Below are positions 36,275-49,000 of a stretch of 64,000 bases of DNA, piece by piece. The number at the start of each line of letters is the position of its first letter. Position 1 is the first letter of the stretch. Source of the DNA: Thuidium tamariscinum (taxonomy: Eukaryota > Streptophyta > Bryopsida > Hypnales > Thuidiaceae); the NCBI GenBank assembly GCA_947034885.2, contig OX344752.2:16306001-16370000 (forward strand). Reading direction: 5' to 3'. Under the pieces are notes generated by a model. The model did not search any database. It saw only the letters and a list, made by a program, of their open reading frames with translations, and had not been told where the DNA came from. Made by a program: the position numbers and the translations under genes.

Positions 36275-36276
36275 TA

Positions 36277-39200
36277 TAGAATTATGAAAATAGTGCAAGC
36301 TGAAATATTATTGTGTTTGTACAAAAAATTTACAAAACTAAAATTTTATATGGTGACATGAATATTGTAAGAGGTGTTGATTTTGCACCCTCGCAAATAG
36401 GACAAGTTGACAGGCTATTGAATGATACCAAAGTTTAGTTATGTACTCATAATTTGAAATTTTTAGGGTTAGTTCCTAAAGGAGGTTTTCCCTATTCATA
36501 TGGTGATATTACAAAGCGGACTTAAAAATTCAAGTGGCATTTATTGTAGTATAGTCTATTGTATAGAGCTAATTCGTTTTGTAACCTTCCAAGATTTACT
36601 AGAGAGCATGTAAAGAAATTTGCATAATTTTGAGTGAGTGGAGGATTCTTAAAGATTTTCTTGTAATTAGCCTTACAACAAAGGAATGTAAAAATAGTAG
36701 ACAACATTGTTGTTCCCACTTGGATTAGGGAATAATCCATAAAAATCATTCATGTTTAAAGGCCAAAAAATTGCTTCAAAATACTCAAACCCAAAGTAGG
36801 GCTAAAATCTTCATTTTTATTTTTATGATTTAACAAATTCAACTTTAGGATCTTTAGTTAACTTGTTTAATTACATCCTCACAAAAATTTTAAGTGAAAA
36901 TCACCTCCCATTGCAAGTTCAATGTGCACAAACTTCAAATTAAAGGCTTTTTTTAACTCTTCTATAAGGTAGAATTTCATCTTTCAACATTTTAAAGTTA
37001 AGAACATGTATGTTTCATAACTTGTAAATTTTAGTCAATATGTTAAATAGTTTTTAGAATGTACTTTCTAACTAGTTTGATATTGAAATTAGAAAAAAAA
37101 CTTTTAATTTTTGCAATATTTATTGCAATGACATGAAACAAAGCTTAACATGTAGATTATCATGAGTAGCATGACTAGCATCCATTCAAAAAAATCCATG
37201 CAATTTGAAATTATGAAGTCAATAAATTGAAGTTACTAGAATTTTGAAGAAGCCCAAAGTCAGCTCTATGGTTCTTCTGGGGTTAAAATTTCTATAATTT
37301 TAAAATTCAAGGATTCAAAAACTAAAAAAAAAATTAAAAGCAACAACTGAAAGGCTTTATAATTTAATTGTATAGTTTCTATTTTTTTAATGTGAATAAT
37401 GATCTCTAATTATATTACTGACTCTATATAAAAATGAATTAGATATAATTTTTAGATGTGTAGGTTGAAGGAGTTTATTGTTTCTTAATTTTTTGAATCA
37501 ATAAACCAACTAATACACATCAAGAAAAGATATTCATCATATCAAAACAAAATATAAAACCAATGCCTAAGCAAAAGGTTGAATTTTAAGATACTTTATT
37601 AAATACCATCATATTACAAAGGTGTCACCTTCAAAGCATTATAAATGGACCCATCATGATCAAAGATTGACATTGCCTTCAAATCTCTCTTACAACCTTT
37701 CTTACTTCCTATCAAAATTAGAGGTCAAAATTCTACTAGAATTGTAGTATAAACTTAAACTATTTGACAAAACCCAATGCAAAGAGTATATGGGGGTAAT
37801 TCTACAAGGAAAGGCAAATAAGTCTATCGTGTTATGACTAAGGTCACTTGTTTTGTGTTTTGGATACTTATCTAAGTCGTTTTATGTGCTAATTTTGGGA
37901 TTAAATAAACAAACCCACTCTTATGTCAATTTTCCATAGTCCATTACCAAATGCTATTATATAAGACCCAATGAATGTTGTCACAATCCTATCTATTGGT
38001 TGGCTTGTGTCAAATATTTTGGTCAATTCGTCTTAGGGTGGTCAATTTGCCAATGCATGCTCTATCGACTTAATCAAAATGCCAAGATATATATTTCAAA
38101 TACAATTAAAATTTTAGGTAAATAATTCCTTCATTATTTCCATTTTCTTTTACCATATGCAGTCTACATCATTCTATATTATTTAGCCTATTTGCTAAAT
38201 TAAATGCAAATATCAAGCCGATATTTACTAACAATTTGTCTGTATGCAAAGCATGAAATGATTGATTACTTATTGCTATTTTATTTGATCTTTATCTTTT
38301 CTCCAACCGCTCCATCTCCATCTTTATCTTTCAAGGTGACTTTCTTGAAATCGGCTTTGGCAAAGTCAAGTGGTCATACACATGTTCTTCATTCAAATCA
38401 TGTGTTTAATTTTGACTTATTAAATTTATTTATTTGATATTTGAATTTCTTTATTATGGCGAATTGATTCTACGCATTCAAATGCTACCAATTTAATTTA
38501 TCGAATTCCTCACAATTTAAATTACTTTTCTATAATTTTTAATTTCTTCCACTCTTACAATTAATCATTTTCAGATTTTCGAGTAGGCTGAATTTATTAA
38601 ATTTCAATCATTATTATTTATGATTTAATAAATTCGATTTGAGAATTTAATAATTAATCAACAAAATTAATTTAACAAATCTCCTTGAGGTCAAATATAA
38701 ATTGATTGTTATCTAATTGTCCAAGCAATTTGACCTAAACATATTCTCTCTCAAGCCATTATCACAATTTACATGTTCATATTTAATTAATTGAGGAAGG
38801 AAAATTGATCTTCAGAATTACAATGATTAATAGTCAATTGGTAATTTTAAATATTAAATTCAGATTTCACAAAACAAGGGAAATTAGTTTCTCACCCAAA
38901 TATTAATCTTTACAATAGAAATTATAATCTTAGTCAATTTTGATTACTACAGAAGACAAAAGTTTCTCAAGAATCGTATCTCAAAGCACAAATTCTTGCC
39001 ATCAGAGTACTCCTTCAAATATTAATTTCAGATTTTAACAATTAATGAAAATTCGACTATGAGCTTATTTGACAATTCTCACAGTAAGAATTCAAGACAC
39101 AATCAATTTGCTTCCAACATCCAGCATACTTTCTCCAACCATCAAGCAAATGGTTTGAGCATATCTTCCTTCATTGAATTCTATTTGCAAACTCCAAATT

Positions 39201-42200
39201 AACTTAATCAAATAACACCATACACGGAATTTCAACATACATTCAGTTGAATTCACTGAATCCACAAAATCCAACAATAAATTCACAATTTTCAAGACAA
39301 CTGGTCACTCACAATCCATAGACAAATAAGTATACATTAACTTGGATAACCTCCCATCAATCAATTAGACAAAAATTTGAGATATCCTCTCAAACAATTA
39401 GTCATACCAATTAGATTTGTTACAATTGACTCAAAACAATTCGACTGAATTGGATCACAATTAAATTGGCTACCCGCCAATTAGACAATTCACTTCAAAT
39501 TAACTCACCACGCTCAAATTGACAGTCTCTAATCACAATTTAAATCAAGAACAAACTTAAATTCAAACACAAATAACTTACACACAAATTGATAGGATGA
39601 CCTCCTAATCAATTCACACAAACAATTAGACTCACAAGAAATTCACAACACTCGCTACCCGTGAGATTGGAATACAAAGACAAATTGAAAAAATTACAAT
39701 ATATTGATAATATTGGCAAAGTATAAGAGCATGAGAAAATTAGACAATCGAGAGAGTGAGAGAGAGAATGGGCATAACCTCATTGTCATATAGTCTACAA
39801 GGAAGGAAAAGAATTGGAAAACATGTCCTTTCAATTCTCAACTTCTAACTACCTATTTGACCCGCCTTTTAATCTAAGTCTATTAGCCCATAAAAATCTT
39901 CAAATAGACTTTCACACAAGATTTAATGCTAATTGTCACACTAACATGTGAAATAGACTAATTTTGATTCCTATTCACATTAGCTAAGCCAAATAAGCCA
40001 AATGTTTCAAAATTTTAAGTCTACAAGAATTTTTTTTAAATAGTTACTTTTCTCAAGTGTAATAGTGATCAATATTTATTAGTTCTGAAATTGACACTTA
40101 TTGATATTCAAAATCAACTACCCTTTTTACATGCCATTATTGCAAGGTATATTGGAAAATATATGATGTTGTAATTTCATATTTTGAACAAAAAATTTGG
40201 TATATTGATTTTATACTAGTGTAAGATACAATGGTTATATATGCAAAAAAACAATCTCTTAAGTGTTTTGCACTTTGCAATAGAAATGGCAATTTTGAGT
40301 AGAATTTGATGAAAAGAAGGCTTAGGAACTTTAGGAGTGAATAAAGAGTGCTAATTTTTGGCAATTTTGCAAAAATATTTCAACTCCTAGCCTATAGATC
40401 AATAGAAGTTAAAGTATGAATTACTTGGTATTAATAGTGGTATTAGGGCAATAAGTGAAAGTCTTAAAAATAGATTTTTGTATACCCTTGAACTACATTT
40501 ATTTTGCTAATGTCACACTTTAATTAACTCATAAATCCTAATGAACTATTGAAGTTTTTTTTGAGAAATTGTAAACACCTACTACTTTTTGTGCATTAAC
40601 CAAAAGGAAAAAAAGAAAAGTTTGATTTTGAATTTCAACCATACAAAATTGTAAGAGACTATTGCAACAATGTGTAGAGAATATTTTAGACCATTTAACT
40701 CTATGGATTGAGTGATTACAACATTCAAAGTGAATTTTTTTTCTTTATTCTTGCTAGACAAGGTCAATAGACTTTGAGTCATCTTGAAGTAAAGTTGTTT
40801 TTACTCCTCAAAATTGAGCGTCTAAACCATTGAATACTCTTTTTAGATACAAGTATGCAAGATTTAAGAAGAAAACATAATATCTATCTTACTCTAAATC
40901 ATCATGCAATACAAAGAGGTCAAATGAATAAGCAATGTACTAATTTTTTTGACAATTTTTCTTGTATGCTAATGAAGAAAATTTTTATTTAAAATCCAAT
41001 TGGTGAGAATTGAAAAATCAACACTTATGGTCTCTTAAAAAAATTTCAAGAACTTTAATAGATTGTAAATTTCAATATCATAGGTTATGTAGTTTGTAGT
41101 AAAAATACCATATTTTCTTCAAACTTGCCCATCAAAATCATTAGTGTTTTGCATCTTCTTGAAAGGGGATTTTTCCACCAATTTCTCTTAGTATCTTCAA
41201 ATAATATCATCTTAGTTATATACTTGCCAAATTTCAAAAGTAGATGTGTAATTTATGCAAAAAATGTTGAAATTTAAAAAAAATTGACATAACGTAACTT
41301 TGAATATAGGCACCCAATCAAATTATTTTATAATTTTGACAAAGGTGATGAACTTTTTCATCTTGTATAACAATTTGAAAAACAATGATTTAATTTTTAC
41401 TTCATCATCATTTACCGAAATTCCAATTTTCTTTTGAATAGACACTTGGTTCCTTAGAGGTTAAAGTAAATACAAAAATAATTTTAGAGATTCAATATTA
41501 TTATTGAATATTCTAAAATTACATTCAAGCTTTAATGTACAGCACAAATGAATGGCTAAGATAAATGGCCTAACTCCCAACTTTAGCATACTTAGTAATA
41601 ATTGAAGAGACATTGATATTTGTTTGGGGTTGAAAAGGAGTCCTATAAGGTTGTTCAATATTGTTATGGACTAATGACAACCAGATTAATGTACGTGGCT
41701 ATTGAAATGATTTTACTATTTTAGTATCTATCTAATCCTTTGGTACCAAAGTAGGTACTAATTTGAAACATATTGCCCATTCAAATGATATCCAATATAC
41801 AACTAGAAATTAGTTTTGTAATATTATTAGAAAAATTCAATCATAATATTTTAATATCATAATATCATAATAGACTTCAAAATGTAGCATTACACTTTGA
41901 CTTTGGGTATAATAGTTTGTCTAAGCTTATAAGCTTGAATTCCATTGGTTGCATAACTTTTGAATCAAATTATGGCAAGGATTTAGAGTATAATTGGTAG
42001 CAAGTTGGTATATTACTACCCATACCTCCCTAAATTCACACCAAAGTTATATTATTAAGGACCAATTTAAAATTACCAAGAAAACAAATCTATAATGTTG
42101 TAATCCAATGTATCGTTTGACATGGTTGGTCAATTATATCTTTTATTCTCAAATTTTATAATTTTGATCTTAATACAAATAGATGTTAAAAATAAATTTG

Positions 42201-45200
42201 TAAAGGTACTCAATCTTCAAATTTGCAATGGAGTTTTCATATTCCACACTCATTCCTTGAAGATTATATTTTTTCTATTTGTATAAATCAACACTCAATC
42301 TCAAAAGGAATAATTATCTTTAAATAGATGACATTATCACCTCCTTATAACCTATAAGGTTAAAATTAATACCCCACTCCTTCTACTTCATCCTTGGTGT
42401 AAATATGATATTGTTGTATTTTAAATGTGTAGAACATATGAAATCCGAATGCATTTGATTATAATATTTAAATAAAAAAAGATGTCAGTTGCTACATGAA
42501 GACTTTAAGGTGACGCCTTCTCATAGATGATATCATTAGATGATTTTTGAGGCCTCTAGAAGACTACCAGTTCCTGGACTATAGGAACATGCTAGGAACT
42601 TTGAAAATGTTGCGAGCAACTTTGAAAATTCTACCACACAAGGAAAATGACGTGGTTGAGATAGTGCCATGTCAAATAATATTTATTAATTAATTATTAA
42701 ATAATTTAAAAATAATTTTTTGAATTAAATTTTTTTGAATAGATTCTAAAACTTTTGAAAAATAATAATTTTTAATTTTCTTCATTTGAAAAGTTAGACT
42801 CCAACATGGGCTAGTTCACTGTGCAAAGAACAATTTTGGAATATCGCCTCAAAATAATCTTCCAGAGGACTCAAAAATCATCCAATGAAATAAGAACAAA
42901 CTACTAAAGAGTTTCATTGATTTGGTGTAGTTCTACTTAGATTATCACTTTCAATTCAATATGTCAAATTTGAGTGTACTTTTTTACTTTCAAGATGAAG
43001 AATTTCAATCAAGCTTTAGGATTTGACTTTCTTTTAATCTCAATTGCTAGATCAACCTTTTTTTTATTGAGTCTTACTTCACTGCAACAACATTCACAAG
43101 AAGACATAGAGCCTTCTTGATTGCCAAAGCAAGCTTGTGTGGAGTAGCTATGGCACAAGAACCTTCAACAAGGCGCTCGGACATTAGTGATATTATTGCA
43201 AATTAGGTGTGTTGAGCCTTGTGGTCAAGACGTGACATTTGAATAGAATTTAAAAAAATTAAATGATGAACAATACTATTGTATGGTCATACCAATCAAA
43301 GGAAGTTGTAGCCATCAATGTTGATTAGAAGGGTTGATTAATCCTTTAATTAAGGTAGAACATGTGGAATATGTTGTGGACACCGTTTAACACATTTTCA
43401 AATTTTTGCCAATGGAGTGATATTCTTCTTGAAATATTGTTCTTTACTTCTAATTGACATATGTTGGATCTTAGATGTTTTGATTTTTTGCTTACAAGTA
43501 TTTTCAAAAGTTATTTGATATATTTGAAGTTGTAAGAGAAATTGATGGAGATAGTTTAGAATAAAAAGGTTTTATAGATAGATAAGAAGGTAGATAAGGT
43601 GTTAGGTTAGTCAAAGGGGATGGTCAATTAGAATAAAGGTACTCATTTTGCTATGGTATGGGTTGATGTGGCATTTGAAGAGTATAAGGGGTTAGATTCT
43701 TCTCCCTTCCATTCACAGTATGTTTGAAGAGTGCAGCATGTTATAATATTATGAAGAAAATTATGACTTATATAAGTTTTGGATTTTAATGAAATTTTGT
43801 AAGCATATTTATCTTTATTTTTCAATTTCAAAGGTGTATGATACCCTTTATTTGGAGTTGTTATGCAAAAATTATGGTTGAAGGAGTGATGAAGAATTAA
43901 CTACAAATGAGATTTGAAAGTAGTAGCTTTGCGGTCTTATAGAAGTTTGGATATATATTTTTTGAATTTAATATTTGGTAGAATTAAGAATGAAGTTAGC
44001 AAGTTTCTATGAAGCTATAGAACTTTTGGTTTGAAATTATAATAAAAATAAATTATAGTTATAGAAGCAAGAGGGTATAGAACTACTCCCACTTTAACCC
44101 AAGGCATATTTAACTTCAAGGTTTTTTGACTTTGACAGAGCATACAAAATAAGGTTTTTAGTTTTTGAATTTGAAATTTAAAAAAGATATGAATGATATA
44201 ATTAGCTTTCTTAAAAGTTATGACACAACAAATTTGGAGGTTCTATAAGACCAAGGCATTCATTTGAAGTGAGAGGGAGCATATATCTATGAGAATTCTA
44301 TGTTCAGAGTTCCGATGAAGGAAATACAACTTGTGACATTTTAATTTGTAAAATTTATTATTATTATTTTTTTAAATACATAAAAATACAAAACTTGAAA
44401 AAACTTTTTGGTGATGAGATTTGACTAAAGAACTCACCAAAATAATGTTTGATATCTTTGGAAAAAAATGTAGAATGAAGCTTTCTTTGTGGACTTCTAC
44501 AACACTTAAAAAGAAGTATTTTTAGAATTCTTTTAGATAGTAGGTGTAAGTCTACTAAGAAACCACCCCCTCCCAATTTTAGATCAAAATTCGTTTTTTT
44601 GGAGATAAATGGTGCTAAAACCCCCTAAATTGAGTACTGTGAGAAATTTTTGGGGCTATTTAAAAATAATAAATTATTTCTGAAAATCTTCAAAATTCAT
44701 TATAGGTACGTAATAGCTATGAGTATCTTCCCTATAAATTTTGAGTCGTTTGGAGCTGAAATACAAAAGTTATGGCAAAAAAAAAGTAAAAAATTAGGGT
44801 GTGATAGAAGGCTTTAAATGTTTCTTGCATTCACCCCTATACAACTTTGAGGGAACCAACCCATTTCCAACCACTTAAACAATTGAGCATATCTAGAGCA
44901 TGGGTATGTTGAGTGAAAAAAATTCCCTCTGTATAACACAAGATTCCAAAAGGATCCCATAATTTTCCACAATTTCGTTTCCCAAAACAAAATCACTATG
45001 AATTTTCTAGATGAAGATTTTGTTGATCCTACATTTGTCATTGGGTAGCCCTATTTCCAACCAAGGACTAGTTGCAAATTCAAGAGTCATATAGTCAAGT
45101 ATATTGTGCCATACATGCACCCTAACTAATCAATTACTCATCTCTCCCAGCATGGAAAGAGAACACCCTATACTACCCAAACAAGGGGGTGATTAAGAAT

Positions 45201-45789
45201 GGGTTGGTTCTATAGACACAACCCACCCTCACAATTTCATCCATTGAGATGGTCATGTACATGTCATACCACATTTTCATCAAAAATTTGGAAGCAATGT
45301 TGAGTTTATGCAACAAGGATGTTGTTGCAAATGTTGCAACCACTGCACTACTGGATGAAAGACATTTCTTTCTATCCACAACCTATAACAACATCCACAA
45401 AATCCAATTTGGAATACTCAACCCTTAAATGTTGAGGCAAACATTTTGCATCCAATGAATTACAAAGAATCTTTCCTTGTAGAACAAAAGTGCAATTACT
45501 TATCTTCAATATTAGGGGTGGAATGGGGAGATGTTCTACAATACTTTGACTTCCAATGAGTAAATTTGGCTTATTCAAAATAGATGATGTCACAAGGTAT
45601 AAAAATGCATGATTTCCACAGCCACCAGTCCATCATTCAAGGGTTAAACACCTTCATAATTGTGCCAAAAAAATTTGTTAAAGAAAATGAAAATCCGGTT
45701 TGGGATACTTGGATACCCCTTCCACTTGAATCTAAAAAAAAACAAAAAAAAAACAATCCAAAGAGTGGGTCACATGAGCCGTCATAGAA
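36277..45789. other. Long AT-rich spacer, no gene seen
   Basis: Largest gene-free block downstream of the FDM upstream region. No frame above 80 codons looks real. A 360-base TIR element lies at 42531-42890. At 39340-39670 a motif like ACCTCC-ATCAATTAGACA recurs loosely, and there is a short GAGA tract near 39750. The stretch 44800-45600 has several adjacent frames of about 70 codons on the minus strand that may be decayed coding sequence, but I recognise no family. Confidence 0.55.
42531..42890. mobile_element. TIR element of about 360 bases, family not recognised
   Basis: The left arm 42531-42566 (contains GATGATTTTTGAGGCCTCTA) and right arm 42855-42890 (inverted: GATGATTTTTGAGTCCTCTG) match at about 30 of 36 positions. 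The interior is noncoding and has a short internal duplication, AACTTTGAAAAT. No target duplication could be fixed, so the true ends may lie slightly further out. Confidence 0.6.
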
Positions 45790-46072
45790 TTGTGAAGTTT
45801 CGTGTGCTGTGGCCCAACCAGAGGTGAGGTGGGGAAACTTTGTCCAGACTATGAAAAATGCGTGGTCAGACTCCCAGAATCACATTCTACAGTAAGTACT
45901 TTGCAAAGCCGCCAACCGGAAGTGCTCCATTCAACTGCGAGTGACCCAAGTTGCGAATCTGAAGCGTGTGCACATAAATTAATGGAACTTAAAAGGTGCG
46001 GCTAGCAGCTACCTAATCAATACACAAAACCTCCAAACAGGTTAATCCTAATTGAAGGTTTTTCTCTCTAAC
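45790..46072 (-). other. 3' flank of TIP1-type gene
   Basis: Directly after the stop codon on the minus strand, with GC content more like exons than spacer. Most simply the 3' untranslated region. A frame at 45802-46005 on the plus strand has no similarity I recognise. Confidence 0.4.
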
Positions 46073-49000
46073 TTAAGCAGTATGATCTGGGTCATGGTTG
46101 GGTAAACCAAGATTTCCCAATCCTAGAGGTAGAGTGCCACCCAAACTGTGGCCTATATTGTTATGTGAGCATGTTGACGAGTGTACATGATGGTTTCTTA
46201 ACCCATTCACTACGTTGCTAGCGCTTTGCCCAGGCACTCCGTCTAGGCTAGCACCCACTGCACCTGCCGCTACCGACCTGCACGCAAATGACATCGGAAT
46301 TAGGACTTTTCCAGCATTGCAAAAGCAACCTGCCAAGACAAGACGGGAAGTAATTCTCATGTTGCAAATTCAAGCAAGGGGAAAAACTACTTGGTTCTGC
46401 ACTAGATGAGACGGGAACGTGGCAACATCATAGAGGACTAATCAACAAAAGATAAGTACAGTAGAAGACTTTGATGAATTATATTTGAGGTTATCACGCT
46501 AATCTTACACAAATGAAGATCCCTTTTTGGTTACAGAATTCAAACTTGTAGCACTGATTGTCCACATGGCCCAAAGTGACTGCTTCCGTATCCTTAGGGA
46601 GGTAGAATCAGTCATTGAGGAATCGTCTAGGAAGGTAACAAAATGTATCGATAGAAAGGAGAATACTTTTTGACAATAAAAACATGATATTGAAAGTTAC
46701 TAATAGCTTCCGAACTGGACTTTCAATTTCTACATTAGGCAGTCGTGGGTTAACCCCTGAAGGACCAGAAGACCTACAAATGGCTTCTGCAATAAGGTTT
46801 TTTGCACACCCGGCCCTTCAGGGGATGAGAACTGAAAGCAAGTCTTCCGTGCACTGAGTCATGGGCATTCTAGAAAAGAAACAAATGTAACTCATACCTG
46901 TCACCCATCTGTAGCACACCTCCATGTTGCTGAATGGGCTCCCACGGCACCTCTATGTCTTCGTTGTAACCATTGAGAAGAAAATCAGCACAGTTTTTGC
47001 GACACCCAGAGTCGTAGGGATTGCGGAACCGGCCATCGGCACCCTTTAGATAACCGTAACGCAAGGAATTCGCCATCTCATTGGTGGTAATATTCCGAGC
47101 AATCTGTATAAAAAGATACGACACAGCTAAGTAGGATAACAATGTCATTGCTGTCGCCCGGGTTCCTATTGGACATACTCCAGAGACTGGTATAATGTAC
47201 TGGTCGAAGAAATCCCCCTTATGACAAGGCATTAAACTCCCTTCACGGGAACTTATGGAAAGATGTCTATACCTGCATGGCTTGCATTCCAGTCAACATT
47301 CCAGCGCCAAGTAGAAGGAATACATCCCCAAGTAGAAATACAAGTGCACCACTGTGGAACAGTGCAATATGCCGAAGGAAGTTTCCACTCCCAGATGGCG
47401 CTACAGGGTCAAGCCATAACCCTATAACAACCAAAAACCAAGCACATATGAGTACTATGGCTAAAACCTTGATGTTGGACATACATGAAATGACGGGCTT
47501 AACAATGTCATGCTACCTTTTCAGGAATACTTGAATCATTGAGAAAAGACAATCACATTTGAAAACTGGAAAGATCATCACCCCATGTTGCAGAAGCACT
47601 AACAAAGTCAATGAATCTTACGATGAAGAGTAACACAGAGTCCAATGATCATGGCAGCAACCTCCAAACATAGGAAAATAAAGAAATCCCACTTGTTGTT
47701 CTGCCAAAATAACCAGAAAAATATCTCATCAGTTTTCCTAACATATTCTCGCAGGAATAATCACAAGTGAATGTCAAACATCAAGTATACAACCACAAAC
47801 ATATATCCCGAACAAGAGACACCCCTTCAGACAGTACCAACGGCGTCCACAGAACTTGCAAGGCAGGAAATGAATGCACACAGAGAACAAAGACACATAC
47901 CTTGCCAACACAATTAGAAATCCAAGGGCAGTGGTGGTCAAACTGATCAACACAGCGATTACATGAAGAGCAGTGCTTAGATCGCAACGGCCGCACAATC
48001 TACAGAACAAGCGACCACGGCACAAAACTTGATTCAACGCACAAAGAAGTAAAATAGCAGGAGATCGATGTAAGAAGTACAAATCAAGAGATTCAAAATA
48101 TTCCTTTCCGCGTATTCGCCTCAGACCAAACAGTGCAGCAACATAAATGTTTCATAACTATATAAACTGATAGTTGGAGTGGTAAATGGAATTTCAGATC
48201 GGTATTGGTGTTGGTTTATACGCTAATATGCTAAGCATAATCTAACCAATCTCAACAGAATTTCAAGACATAATTTAGATAATAAATAAATAAATTAGTG
48301 ATTTAAGAAAATTATGTATTCAATCTTCTGATTGATTTTGGAGTGTTGAGAAATACTATCCAGGATAACATCCAATCGTGCAGGCAAGATTTATAATTTA
48401 TAATCCAAGTTTGAAGTTTCTCCTAAAAAACACTTTCTATCACACTTAGTACAAGTCCTTACTCGTAATTCAGAAATAGAAAGGTGCAAATAACAACGTA
48501 GACCAAACCAGATAAGATAAAAAAGATGAACTGTCAACCTTGCAAGTCGGACATAACTGCGCCCAATAACCTGCCCACAAAGCTGGGCTGCTCAAATCCC
48601 TTTTTAGCAAAGGCTCCTGTAAACAAAGATGGACATAAGAAGAAATTCTGCGCCCTACTCATGAACAAATCATTTCACCTCCATCCCCAGCCAAGTAGCA
48701 TGAGGGGAAACTGATGCACAGGCTACACATACAGAGATGAAGAGTAACTATGTTACGCTGCCATAGACTGAGCTGTTAATACACATCAGACATGAAAGGA
48801 TACTGGCTAAGCTCTCATGAAATCAATTCAACCATTATGATAATATACTTCGTACCAAAGAGAGGTTTCTCCAGTTAAACCAATATTCACGGAGACACGT
48901 CTAAAAACAGATATCAGAGAGCTATAATTGCAGGAAAGAAGGACAACTGATATCCGAACTTACCTGATGATTTGTCTCTCTTGGTAATGATTGTCCACGC

